Below the pieces are notes generated by a model. That model had not been told where the DNA came from, did no database searches, and saw only the letters and a list, made by a program, of their open reading frames with translations. Made by a program: the position numbers and the translations under genes. A stretch of DNA of 64,000 nt, taken from the NCBI GenBank assembly GCA_965203835.1, contig OZ241919.1, forward strand, positions 2,108,001 through 2,172,000, read 5' to 3'. The first letter of the stretch is position 1; each line of letters opens with the position of its first letter. This DNA comes from CBDCFV01 sp965203835. GTDB taxonomy: Bacteria > Chloroflexota > Dehalococcoidia > Lucifugimonadales > UBA3495. This document shows, piece by piece, positions 26,833-35,027 of this stretch.

Positions 26833-29800
26833 TTGACGACCTTAGCAAGCCCGCTATTGCCCCGACCGACAGACCCGGTCAGGCAGCCCATCATCAACTC
26901 CCCGTACCACCCTCCGGAATACCACTGGGACCTTGACTACAGCGCCAAGGCCATCGACAACGCGCTGGACGGACGTCGCGTGTCCCAGAACCTCCCTCCG
27001 GTCGCTGGTTCCCGGAGGACCAGAGGGCGGGTGCTGCTACCCGGGCAATTCGGCGCCGTCTGGACACCACTGGACTTGGTCAACGACATCCGCGAGGCCG
27101 TCAGCGCATGGCAAGACACCGGGTATCCGGGAATAACCCAGACCAGCAGGGACCTCATCAACCACTGGACTGATACCCAGGCCTGCCAGCCCTACTTTGC
27201 GCAGATCGACGCGGTCCTGACCCACATCTACCTCCACGAGGCAGCCTCGGACGAACTCAGGGAAAGAATCCAAGAGATCAACGACAGGTACAACAACGGT
27301 ATCCACCGAATCGCCCACAAGATGGCCACCGCCACCGGTAAAACCCCCGTGATGGCCATGCTGATTCTCTACCAAGCTGCCAACCACCGTAACGCCGCGC
27401 CCGACGACCACCGCTTCGTGAGGCGCTTTCTGGTGATCACACCTGGTCTCACCGTCAGGGAACGGCTCCAAGACTCCCTCAACCCCGGCCACCCGGACAG
27501 CGACTGGAACGCTTTCGGGCTGGTCCCGCCAGGCGACCAGTGGGAGATCGCCTTGGGGTCCGCCAGCGTCAACGTAATCAACTACCACCAGATGCAGCCT
27601 AGAGATGTCGAGCCGACCAGCACCAGGCAACAACAGTTGATCGACGGGGGCTCCACCCCGACCACCCAGGCAGAGCTGGAAGCCCGCCTGGAAACGCCCA
27701 GGGACGTAATAGACCGGATAGCCGACGGCAGATCCCAACAGGGTCCCATTATGGTCATCAACGACGAGGGCCACCACTGCCACCGCGGCGATCCTGGCAA
27801 GTTGAACACCGCCCCAAGGGACACACAGTGGTTCGAGAGCATCAGCCAGATAAGGGACGCCGGACTGCTCCATTTCGTCACCGACATGTCAGCCACCCCA
27901 ATATTCCTGGCACAGTCAAACCCCAGGCCCTTCGACTGGATCGTCTCAGACTATTCGCTCATAGATGCCATCGAGGCTGAGCTGACCAAGATTCCCAGGG
28001 TGCCGACGTCCACAGACAGATCCGATGACTCGGAACTCAGGGACATCTACAGCCATACCGACTCCAAGCAGGCGAACGACTTCCGCCCGGACGTGACGGG
28101 CAACAACCCGCTCCTCAAGGAGGCTCTGAACACTCTCTACAAAGACTACGAGACCACAATGGGCAGATGGGTCGAGTCGGGAAGACCAGAGCGACCGGTC
28201 ATGGCTATCGTGATGAACTCCGTGAAGAACGCCAATGCCATGTTCCGCCACATCGCCAGTGGGGCCGTCACGCCCCTGCTAGGCAACTACGAAGGCCAAG
28301 TCATGGACGAGATCAGCGACAGCCCGCACACCATCATAGTCTACAGCAAGATGGAGGACGGAGAGGCCGCCACCGGGGAAACGGGCCGTTACATCCGGGA
28401 ACTGGCGGGGGTCTACAAGAAAAACCCCAAGTACAGTTTCTCGGACTCCGACAGGCCAGAGGAAGTCATACGCCGTGTGATGAACACCGTCGGGAAACCC
28501 GGACTCCCCGGAGAGAACGTCCGGTGCGTCATCTCAGTGAACATGCTCACCGAGGGATGGAACACCAGAACTGTCACCCACCTCCTGGGATTCCGCAGGT
28601 TCGGGAGCAGCCTGCTGTGCGAGCAGGTGGCGGGAAGAACCCTCCGCAGGGTTACGAGGACGAAGGAAGAGGACGGCATCCGGTTCGTGCCTGAGTACGC
28701 TCAGATACTGGGTATCCCGTTCCCAAAGTATGAGGAGCCCGAACAGGACCCGACGCCCGGGCCTGAACGGCACTTCCCGCCGGTAACGGTGGAACCGAAC
28801 CCGAACCGCAGACATCTGCGGGTTGAATGGCCCCACGTAGTCCAACTCCGGCGCACTGGCGGAAGCAGGCCAGTGGAGGCACGAACCAAACCGGAAGGAT
28901 CCGACGAAGCCCACGACGCACCAGTACACCTGTTGCAGAGGACCAACGTGGAACCGACCGCCGGGGAGAGCGTGAGGTTCAGGGGAGAACCTCCAGTATC
29001 GGCCCAGAGGTTCATCTATCTCGTAGCCGGGGCAGTGGTGAAGAGAATAGAACTGGAAACCGAGGCCGAGGCTAGAAGCGAGGACTCGGACGGGCCCACC
29101 ATCCAGCTGGCCAAGCTGTTCAGCCAGATCGTACATGCCGCCCAGGAATACCACCGGAAGGGATGGCTGACTGGACCGGAGGGGGAAGACCAGTGGCCCA
29201 GGGACGAACAGGCCGTCCTCAGGGCCAGTGAGTGGCTGCACCGCAACATCCAGGTGATCAAGCCGAACCGCACGGGTATCCAGATGGAAGCCGAGTCCTC
29301 GGCCATATCTCCCTGGCAAAACACCTTTCCACCCTTGGAGAACCCGTCGCCGAACTGGGCGTCAACCAAGCCCTCATCGCCACCACCGAGCACCCCATCA
29401 CCGGGCTCCAAGCCACCTATAACAGCAGGCCCCTCTACCGCCACCGGAACGACCTGCAACAGGGCGTCGCCAACGGCCAGGGGTCCGGGGGGCAGTGGTG
29501 GGTACTATCCACCACCGGAGAACCAATCTACGGCGCAGGCGTCCCAGGTCCCCAAGGCCCCATGGGTCCCAAGGGTCCCAAAGGCCCCCCCGGCCCGAAC
29601 GGCAGCCAAGGACGGCAGGGCCTCCCAGGACCGGAGGGACCTCCCGGCCCAGGCGGCAGGGATGGACGGAACGGATGGGACGGCGACGACGGGGCCCAAG
29701 GAGAAACGGGTCCCCAGGGGTTCCCCGGCCCCGAAGGCCCTCCGGGACCAAAAGGGGACACAGGCCCCCAAGGGCCAAAGGGCAACAACGGGGGACAGGG

Positions 29801-29850
29801 ACCCCAGGGGATGCCAGCACCCACCCTCACCGTCAACCTCGCGCTCCTGA
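26833..29850 (+). CDS. Type III-like restriction helicase (BPTD_3080-like), C-terminus replaced
   Basis: The open frame has 1005 codons from a TTG start. Up to about residue 820 it reads as a superfamily 2 helicase of the type III Res/BPTD_3080 kind: SPYHPPEYHWDLD near the N-terminus, a Walker A-like MATATGKTPVMAMLILYQAA, a DEGH box (VINDEGHHCH), TDMSATPIF as motif III and RCVISVNMLTEGWNTRTVTH with QVAGRTLRRV as motifs V and VI. The C-terminal nuclease domain expected for the family is missing. After about 29300 the frame becomes a Pro/Ser/Lys-rich translation with no family likeness, while a different frame there encodes a collagen-like protein. So the gene is truncated at a junction and probably non-functional as a nuclease. 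Confidence 0.7.
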   Translation: MTTLASPLLPRPTDPVRQPIINSPYHPPEYHWDLDYSAKAIDNALDGRRVSQNLPPVAGSRRTRGRVLLPGQFGAVWTPLDLVNDIREAVSAWQDTGYPGITQTSRDLINHWTDTQACQPYFAQIDAVLTHIYLHEAASDELRERIQEINDRYNNGIHRIAHKMATATGKTPVMAMLILYQAANHRNAAPDDHRFVRRFLVITPGLTVRERLQDSLNPGHPDSDWNAFGLVPPGDQWEIALGSASVNVINYHQMQPRDVEPTSTRQQQLIDGGSTPTTQAELEARLETPRDVIDRIADGRSQQGPIMVINDEGHHCHRGDPGKLNTAPRDTQWFESISQIRDAGLLHFVTDMSATPIFLAQSNPRPFDWIVSDYSLIDAIEAELTKIPRVPTSTDRSDDSELRDIYSHTDSKQANDFRPDVTGNNPLLKEALNTLYKDYETTMGRWVESGRPERPVMAIVMNSVKNANAMFRHIASGAVTPLLGNYEGQVMDEISDSPHTIIVYSKMEDGEAATGETGRYIRELAGVYKKNPKYSFSDSDRPEEVIRRVMNTVGKPGLPGENVRCVISVNMLTEGWNTRTVTHLLGFRRFGSSLLCEQVAGRTLRRVTRTKEEDGIRFVPEYAQILGIPFPKYEEPEQDPTPGPERHFPPVTVEPNPNRRHLRVEWPHVVQLRRTGGSRPVEARTKPEGSDEAHDAPVHLLQRTNVEPTAGESVRFRGEPPVSAQRFIYLVAGAVVKRIELETEAEARSEDSDGPTIQLAKLFSQIVHAAQEYHRKGWLTGPEGEDQWPRDEQAVLRASEWLHRNIQVIKPNRTGIQMEAESSAISPWQNTFPPLENPSPNWASTKPSSPPPSTPSPGSKPPITAGPSTATGTTCNRASPTARGPGGSGGYYPPPENQSTAQASQVPKAPWVPRVPKAPPARTAAKDGRASQDRRDLPAQAAGMDGTDGTATTGPKEKRVPRGSPAPKALRDQKGTQAPKGQRATTGDRDPRGCQHPPSPSTSRS

Positions 29851-29924
29851 TAGCCGTCGTGGCGCTCCTTGCAGTCGCAGCAACCCAAGTAGTCCCAATC
29901 ATCAAGAAGAGACGGGCCGGCTGA
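29232..29924 (+). CDS. Collagen-like Gly-X-Y protein with C-terminal membrane anchor
   Basis: This frame overlaps the end of the restriction helicase and is the coding one after about 29300. It encodes an N-terminal globular part (LAKHLSTLGEPVAELGVNQA, residues about 28-47), about 95 residues of Gly-X-Y triplets (GPQGPMGPKGPKGPPGPNGS and on) and one transmembrane segment (VNLALLIAVVALLAVAATQV) with a KKRR tail. The most 5' start, GTG at 29232, is inside the helicase homology and unlikely; the real 5' end appears to have been lost at the junction. Such proteins are found on phages and on cell surfaces. No signal peptide is visible. Confidence 0.6.
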   Translation: MAAPQHPGDQAEPHGYPDGSRVLGHISLAKHLSTLGEPVAELGVNQALIATTEHPITGLQATYNSRPLYRHRNDLQQGVANGQGSGGQWWVLSTTGEPIYGAGVPGPQGPMGPKGPKGPPGPNGSQGRQGLPGPEGPPGPGGRDGRNGWDGDDGAQGETGPQGFPGPEGPPGPKGDTGPQGPKGNNGGQGPQGMPAPTLTVNLALLIAVVALLAVAATQVVPIIKKRRAG

Positions 29925-29933
29925 CCCCCCGGG

Positions 29934-29961
29934 ACTCCCCGAAGAGCGGGGCTACTCCACC
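29934..29961 (+). repeat. Solitary CRISPR-like repeat
   Basis: The motif actccccgaagagcggggc followed by tactccacc has the stem CCCC/GGGG and the TCCACC tail of the array repeats at 49.7-50.6 kb, in the same orientation. It fills the gap after the collagen-like gene. Confidence 0.5.
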
Positions 29962-30057
29962 ATGCCTACGGGACTAATCGGCCCCGCATCAACCTTCCCT
30001 TCAAGGGGCAAAACCGGTCTCCCCGACACAACCTCATTTCAAACCCGGGAAAACCGC

Positions 30058-30360
30058 ATGGACCCAGTCCTGATAGTCACCATCCCTCCCCTCCTCACCA
30101 TCGCCGCCACCGCCTTCATTCACACCCTGCTTCACCGCCGCAAGTCCCTCCAACCCCAACAAGCCCACCTGATGGACCGTTCCTCGTCCTTCCTCACCTT
30201 CAACCTGGCCGTCCTCCTGATCCTCCACACCGCTCCCCCGCCCCTGATCCTCTTCCCGGTCATCAGTTTCACAAGCAGTTACATGATAGCGGCCACACTC
30301 AAAAGCCTGCCGCAAGCACTCAGGGAGAAACCACCCGAACACCCCCATTCCACGGAATAA
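30058..30360 (+). CDS. Small integral membrane protein, unknown
   Basis: A 100-aa protein starting at the ATG at 30058 (MDPVLIVTIPPLLTIAATAF). The frame is open further upstream, but that part covers a repeat-containing spacer. Three hydrophobic segments are visible: residues about 4-22, 42-58 and 60-80. I recognise no family. It lies between the collagen-like membrane protein and the PcfJ-like gene, all on the plus strand. Confidence 0.6.
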   Translation: MDPVLIVTIPPLLTIAATAFIHTLLHRRKSLQPQQAHLMDRSSSFLTFNLAVLLILHTAPPPLILFPVISFTSSYMIAATLKSLPQALREKPPEHPHSTE

Positions 30361-30362
30361 CA

Positions 30363-30443
30363 GCACCCCCACCGGGGATTCACCTTCGTTCTAAAGCCGG
30401 CTCCCCGCGACTCCACTGAACTCCCCATTAAACCGGGGCACCC
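30363..30443 (+). repeat. Two decayed CRISPR-like repeats, 58 bp apart
   Basis: Copies at 30363-30384 (gcacccccaccggggattca and cc) and 30421-30443 (ctccccattaaaccggggca, then ccc) share the array repeat's stem and tail and its orientation. Confidence 0.45.
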
Positions 30444-30476
30444 AACACCAGCAGAATCCAAACACAAGCGGACAAC

Positions 30477-32129
30477 ATGACCACCAAGGACCCTGCAAAC
30501 ATACTGACGCTTCTCCAACTCATGGACACCGGCGAGATCGCCGCTACCATCGAGGAACACATCACGGTCACCCAAGTCCCGGGTGAGAGCGCCACCATCC
30601 AGTTAAGAAACCATCCCCTGACGATCAACCCCACCAAGTATCCCGCCACCGAGTTTCTCACCGTCACCCTGCACCCCACCGGTCAACTCATCACATCCGG
30701 CCACCTCGTCCAACCTGCATCGGTCATCCTTCCGGACCCTGCTCTCAAGGGACAGCGGATCCCCGAAGGAAGTCTGGGCATCAAGCACGCAATCAAGTGG
30801 ACCATCACCGACCACATCACCAACACCCTCTGCCAACTACACGGCCTCAACCGAGACTACCGCATACACTCCCTGGTCTCCTCCGTAATGGGTCACTGGA
30901 CCAAGAAAATCCCCAAGGACACCGCCCGGCGCATACGCGGATACTCCCGTTACACCCAGATGGAAGACGCCGTCAGGGACTTCCTGGACCCTCAATCATG
31001 GGAAGCAGCCAAGAACATCAAAGGCAAGGTCCTGCCCAAACGGTACAACCGGGCCGTCACCAGTTCACGGTCCATGGCAGACCTGAGCACCACCAACCCG
31101 GGCGCCGCGTCGTGGCTCATCAGCCAGGACAAAGCACCCGTCGCACCAACAACCCATCCAGGTGAACTGGTCACCCAGGTAAAGAACAGGGCCCGGAGAG
31201 CCGGCGTCGACCCCAAGTATTGGAAGACCGTCAGCCGCATGGACCCCAAGAGCATGGAAGTACTGATGGACCGTTACCTACCGCAGTACGCAGCCGCCAT
31301 CATCATCAATGCCTGCGGAGACCTCCATGTATCTCCCACCCCACTCCAAGCCGGCAACGCCATCACCATCCTATGCCTCTGCAAGTCCAAGTCCCGCCTC
31401 ATAACCCCACCCTGCCGCAACGAGGACCCCATGACTACCCGGACGAGGGTACGTCTTCGCCACCTCATCCGCCTCATACTCAGGCCGGACGGTCCTCAAG
31501 AGGACATCACAACACACTGGCGCGACTTCGCTCACATCACCGACTACGCCGCAAACCTGATGGACAACGACCTGGACATCACTGCACGCACCTTCAACGG
31601 CCTCGCCAAAGCCGCCCACAGGTGGCACCAAGACGAACAGCAAGCCATCGCCGCAGCACGGGTCCAACAGGAGATTGACCACCGCGAAGGATGGTTCCAC
31701 TCCTGGAATTCACTCATTGATACCACGTCCTTCCCGGACACGGCGGAGGAGGGCCGACCCCCCATCACCGCGGTGCCCCTCACGAACACCCCCGACCTCC
31801 TTGACGAAGGACGCAGGATGCGCCATTGCGTAGCCACCTACTCCAACCGCTGCTCCGCAGGCCGTTCCCGAATATTCTCCATCCGGCAGGACGACAACAT
31901 ACTCGCCACCACCGAACTCTCCCTCAGAGGCAACACATGGCAGATCGCCCAAGTCCGTTCATACAAGAACGGAGAGCCCTCGCCGGCCGCCCGACAGATC
32001 GCCAAGACGCTGCTCAAGACATACCAAAACCTGTGGAAGCAAGCCGGCAGGGAACAGCCCCGCCACCGGTCATGGCTACAACACCCCAATAGCAACGAAA
32101 CGAAGGAACATCCAATACCACCGAAATAA
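30477..32129 (+). CDS. PcfJ-like protein
   Basis: A 550-aa protein. The diagnostic part is C-terminal: LLDEGRRMRHCVATYSNRCS (residues about 445-464), then RIFSIRQDDNILATTELSL and IAQVRSYKNGEPSP. This 'e-g..mrHCv..Y...c' pattern followed by a beta hairpin and a 'q.....N..p' end is the PcfJ signature. PcfJ-like proteins occur on conjugative plasmids and other mobile elements; their biochemical role is not established. The N-terminal 400 residues match nothing I know. It is the first gene of recognisable mobile-element type after the junction near 29.3 kb. Confidence 0.75.
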   Translation: MTTKDPANILTLLQLMDTGEIAATIEEHITVTQVPGESATIQLRNHPLTINPTKYPATEFLTVTLHPTGQLITSGHLVQPASVILPDPALKGQRIPEGSLGIKHAIKWTITDHITNTLCQLHGLNRDYRIHSLVSSVMGHWTKKIPKDTARRIRGYSRYTQMEDAVRDFLDPQSWEAAKNIKGKVLPKRYNRAVTSSRSMADLSTTNPGAASWLISQDKAPVAPTTHPGELVTQVKNRARRAGVDPKYWKTVSRMDPKSMEVLMDRYLPQYAAAIIINACGDLHVSPTPLQAGNAITILCLCKSKSRLITPPCRNEDPMTTRTRVRLRHLIRLILRPDGPQEDITTHWRDFAHITDYAANLMDNDLDITARTFNGLAKAAHRWHQDEQQAIAAARVQQEIDHREGWFHSWNSLIDTTSFPDTAEEGRPPITAVPLTNTPDLLDEGRRMRHCVATYSNRCSAGRSRIFSIRQDDNILATTELSLRGNTWQIAQVRSYKNGEPSPAARQIAKTLLKTYQNLWKQAGREQPRHRSWLQHPNSNETKEHPIPPK

Positions 32130-32170
32130 CGAAGCTCCGGCCCGAGTATCTCACATCATCGCAGGCGGAG

Positions 32171-32310
32171 CTGCTCCCCCCGCACAGGGCTTCCACCCGC
32201 GCCCTGACCCATTTTTCTCCAACCTGAAAGTTCACCCCCGGACACGGCACCCTGCAGCTCAACGGAAGACCCACAAACCACTCCCCTGCAAGACACAGGG
32301 GGGATTCACA
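32171..32310 (+). repeat. Decayed CRISPR-like repeats in the PcfJ-RadC gap
   Basis: Three copies: 32171-32197 (gctccccccgcacagggctt and ccacc), 32231-32252 (ttcacccccggacacggcac) and 32281-32310 (ctcccctgcaagacacaggg and gggattcac). The first two start 60 bp apart. All have the plus-strand orientation of the main array. Confidence 0.45.
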
Positions 32311-32339
32311 ACCGACACACGCCCAGGACACTCAAGCGA

Positions 32340-32858
32340 ATGACTGAACAACACCAACTCCCCCTCCCCCTGCCCTCCAACGAAGAGACCATCATCAAAA
32401 TGCTGAGAGACACGGTACAACTCCTGGGGGAACTCTCAGCACACTACAAGGTCGGCACCAAACCCACCCCCCTGCCGGACCGCCCCAACTTCTCATCCCC
32501 AAAGGACATCCACAACCTGCTGGCCCCCGACATGTCCAACCTCGTCCAAGAACAACTCCGCACCCTCCTGCTGGACTACCGGAACAACCTTGTGGCACAG
32601 AGAATGATCTACCAAGGGAACGTCAACAGTTCCATCATAAGAGTCGCGGAGGTCCTGAGGCCGGCCGTCATAGAAGCATGCCCCCACATCATCGTGGTGC
32701 ACAACCACCCCTCCGGAGACCCAACTCCCAGCCCAGAGGACATGAAGATCACCAAGACAATCAAAGAGGCCGCCGGACTCCTCGACATAGAACTACTCGA
32801 CCACATCGTCATAGGCGCCCATGATTTCGTCAGCATGAAAGAACAAAAACTCTTCTGA
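32340..32858 (+). CDS. radC: RadC-like JAB/MPN domain protein
   Basis: A 172-aa RadC-like protein. The JAMM metal-binding motif is complete: VVHNHPSGDPTPSPED with H121, H123 and the SGD triad, preceded by EQLRTLLLDYRNNLVAQRMI and followed by LDIELLDHIVIGAHDFVSMK, all typical of the RadC domain. The N-terminal helix-hairpin-helix of chromosomal RadC is absent, as in many mobile-element copies. The role is unknown; RadC-like proteins are frequent on plasmids, phages and integrative elements, where they have been linked to anti-restriction and exchange functions without a settled mechanism. Confidence 0.88.
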   Translation: MTEQHQLPLPLPSNEETIIKMLRDTVQLLGELSAHYKVGTKPTPLPDRPNFSSPKDIHNLLAPDMSNLVQEQLRTLLLDYRNNLVAQRMIYQGNVNSSIIRVAEVLRPAVIEACPHIIVVHNHPSGDPTPSPEDMKITKTIKEAAGLLDIELLDHIVIGAHDFVSMKEQKLF

Positions 32859-32860
32859 CC

Positions 32861-32991
32861 ACTCCCCAACCGGGGCTCGCCCAAGCTGCATCACCTACGG
32901 CGCCATCACCGGTCCCCCGCGCCCCGGGGCTGCACCATCCACGCACACCACATCACATTTGTTCAAATCAGTCTCCCCATTGGGGCGTGTA
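32861..32991 (+). repeat. Decayed CRISPR-like repeats after radC
   Basis: Copies at 32861-32882 (actccccaaccggggctcgc), 32911-32936 (gtcccccgcgccccggggct, then gcacc) and 32971-32991 (gtctccccattggggcgtgt). The last two start exactly 60 bp apart, the period of the main array. Confidence 0.45.
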
Positions 32992-33049
32992 CCGGGTCAC
33001 TGACAACCATCGGTGGACACCCGCCCAACGGGTGCATTAGCATCCCCGG

Positions 33050-33781
33050 ATGCAACACGGATACTTCCACCCGCTTGGCACCAACTGGCGACCGGAACCC
33101 CTCCGGGACGAACCCGTCGTCACAGCCGCCGAGCGCCTCCAATACCGCACCGCCGTCCACCGGGAGATATCCCCCACCCTGACCGTCATCACCACCACCC
33201 GCATCCTCGCCTCCTGCCCGGACAGGCAACAACACATGGAGCAGGCCGAACGGCCCGACAAAGAAAACTGCCCTGACTGCCGCGCCGCGTTCACAACCTG
33301 CCCCTTCCACTGGGTCCACCACGACTGCAATCCATCGACGGTCCTCACCACCCATCACCCCACCGACGCCGTCAGGGACGAGGACGGCACGCTTCTGCAA
33401 GGCGGACTCAGAACGAACTTCACCCAGCCGGCGCCAGACAAACTACGCACCGGCTGGGCAAAATCCCCGGCCAACACCAGGCAACAGGTCAACGACCTCC
33501 TCCATCACTTGGACCACGCCCTCCGCACCGCCCAAGCCCTGGCAGACAGTACCCTCCTCGCAACCAACGCAGGACTGGACGCCACCGCCACACTCCGACA
33601 GATGGAGGACTCCCTGGCCAAGGCCAGGACGCTCGACGACCCGGCCCGCCCCGCCTGGGACCACCGCCACCTGCAGACCAGGACCAGACTGAGAGACCTC
33701 ACCGACCAAGCCAAGGAACTCTGGCGCGCCCAACCCCGCCGCGCCCGAAGAAGGCGACACCAAGCTCATTCTCCACAATAG
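33050..33781 (+). CDS. Unknown protein with a Cys/His cluster
   Basis: A 243-aa protein, not recognised. Residues about 73-93 contain ENCPDCRAAFTTCPFHWVHH followed by DC, a C-x2-C...C...H...HH-x-C cluster that probably binds zinc. The C-terminal half is helical and ends in an Arg-rich tail (RAQPRRARRRRHQAH) suited to nucleic-acid binding. It is followed after 16 bp by a 96-aa gene, so the two are probably cotranscribed. Confidence 0.55.
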   Translation: MQHGYFHPLGTNWRPEPLRDEPVVTAAERLQYRTAVHREISPTLTVITTTRILASCPDRQQHMEQAERPDKENCPDCRAAFTTCPFHWVHHDCNPSTVLTTHHPTDAVRDEDGTLLQGGLRTNFTQPAPDKLRTGWAKSPANTRQQVNDLLHHLDHALRTAQALADSTLLATNAGLDATATLRQMEDSLAKARTLDDPARPAWDHRHLQTRTRLRDLTDQAKELWRAQPRRARRRRHQAHSPQ

Positions 33782-33797
33782 AGAGGTCAATACACCC

Positions 33798-34088
33798 ATG
33801 CTCAGTCCTGAAGCCCTCCGTCAGCTGCTCCTTCACGTCTCCCGAAGGGCCGCCGCAAAGGCGTCGGAAAGAATACCCGGGTACGACCTGGACAAGGTCC
33901 TCTCCCACCTGGACCTGATGGACAAAGAAGACCTCGCTGGCTGGAAACAAGGCGAGATCACCGCCACCATCGAGTCAAGGACCGCCTCCGGCTGCCCCGA
34001 CCGGCACGACCCAGAGCAGACCGACCTCATCCGGGACTGCTACACCGAAGCCGTTCAGGAAATCACCACGGAGAGACGGACGGAATGA
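33798..34088 (+). CDS. Small helical protein, unknown
   Basis: A 96-aa protein (MLSPEALRQLLLHVSRRAAA...) with no family I recognise. It is predicted mostly alpha-helical, with no membrane segment. The 16-bp distance to the preceding gene suggests one transcript. Confidence 0.5.
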   Translation: MLSPEALRQLLLHVSRRAAAKASERIPGYDLDKVLSHLDLMDKEDLAGWKQGEITATIESRTASGCPDRHDPEQTDLIRDCYTEAVQEITTERRTE

Positions 34089-34453
34089 CCCCTCAAAAAC
34101 AACCCGTCAGTCAAGACCGTCGACATTGACTCCCTTCCGATATCGCCACCCCGGTGCTGGAAAAAATGCCTCAGCACCGTTAAAATCTCCCACCAGTGAA
34201 CCTCAGTGACCTTTCATCCAAACCCCTCGCCAACCACTCCCCCAGCATGGAGATCCACCCCCACCCACCAACCAAACCTCCGCTAGTCCCACTCCACTAG
34301 ACACAGGCGTATGCCCACAGCACCAACCGGTTGACATCTCCCCACGCCGGTTCAAAAAACCACACCGACCATGGGCGCATCGACCTTACGCCCAATCCAA
34401 TGTGGGCTTAACCTTCCCTACGGGGAAACAGCACCCTGTGTCGGAGGCCCGCC
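34089..34453. other. Intergenic region with a hairpin and decayed repeats
   Basis: No gene is supported. A perfect 8-bp stem (cggtgctg 34152-34159 with cagcaccg 34172-34179, 12-base loop) lies near the left end. Repeat-like motifs occur at 34234-34259 (cactcccccagcatggagat and ccacc) and 34411-34435 (ttccctacggggaaacagca). The plus strand is almost without G over long stretches. Confidence 0.5.
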
Positions 34454-35017
34454 ATGAAACTGCCAAAACCACCTGCCGCAGCCGCCGTCACCCTGTTACT
34501 CCTGCTCATCGCAGCCTCCGCTGCCATGCTGACGCAGGGAAACCCATTCATATCCACCCCCCCACCGGACACCCAAGCAAAAACACCGCGACAGACCCTC
34601 CAGCCAGAGCACACCCCCCAATCTGCGACCCAGACCGTCCAAAACACGCCAAGGGCCACAATTCCACAGGAGAACATCCTCCAACCATCCCCAACAACCG
34701 ACGGGGCATCCACCTTCCGCGTTCCCACCAAGGTCCCGTTGAAATACCCCAACCTGGGATCCCGACTGGACCGCCTCGCGCAGGACGTCGGCCCACCGGG
34801 CACCCCCGACCCCACGGTGAACGTCACCATCCACCTATCACATAACATGGAAGACGTCACCGCATTCCTACAGGAACACCACATTCCCCTCGCCAACACC
34901 GGGAAGGATTACATCGAGGCCCAGGTGCCAGCGAGTCTCCTGGGCCCTCTCTCCCTGCAAACGGGGGTCATACGGATCAGGGAGGCCTCACAACCTCACC
35001 AGCCAACCAGCCGATAG
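34454..35017 (+). CDS. Secreted protein resembling the propeptide of the next gene's protease
   Basis: A 187-aa protein with a signal peptide (AAVTLLLLLIAASAAML), a Thr/Pro/Gln-rich linker and a C-terminal domain: YPNLGSRLDRLAQ, then VNVTIHLSHNMEDVTAFLQE and DYIEAQVPASLLGPLSLQTG, ending VIRIRE. The following subtilase has the same domain between its signal peptide and catalytic part (YPNLGSHLDLIAV, VTIHLSHNSQAVTDFL, YIEALVPPSLLAELSHQPGV). A stand-alone propeptide-like domain could be an inhibitor or folding helper for the protease. The genes are 10 bp apart and probably cotranscribed. Confidence 0.65.
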   Translation: MKLPKPPAAAAVTLLLLLIAASAAMLTQGNPFISTPPPDTQAKTPRQTLQPEHTPQSATQTVQNTPRATIPQENILQPSPTTDGASTFRVPTKVPLKYPNLGSRLDRLAQDVGPPGTPDPTVNVTIHLSHNMEDVTAFLQEHHIPLANTGKDYIEAQVPASLLGPLSLQTGVIRIREASQPHQPTSR

Positions 35018-35027
35018 GAGGCCCTAA

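Noticed and set aside
25076..26836. 586-codon plus-strand frame
   Set aside because: It crosses the minus-strand IS5 relic, the broken zinc-ribbon gene and, in another phase, the well-supported coiled-coil gene at 25923-26696; its composition is low-complexity Arg/Pro and it has no family likeness.
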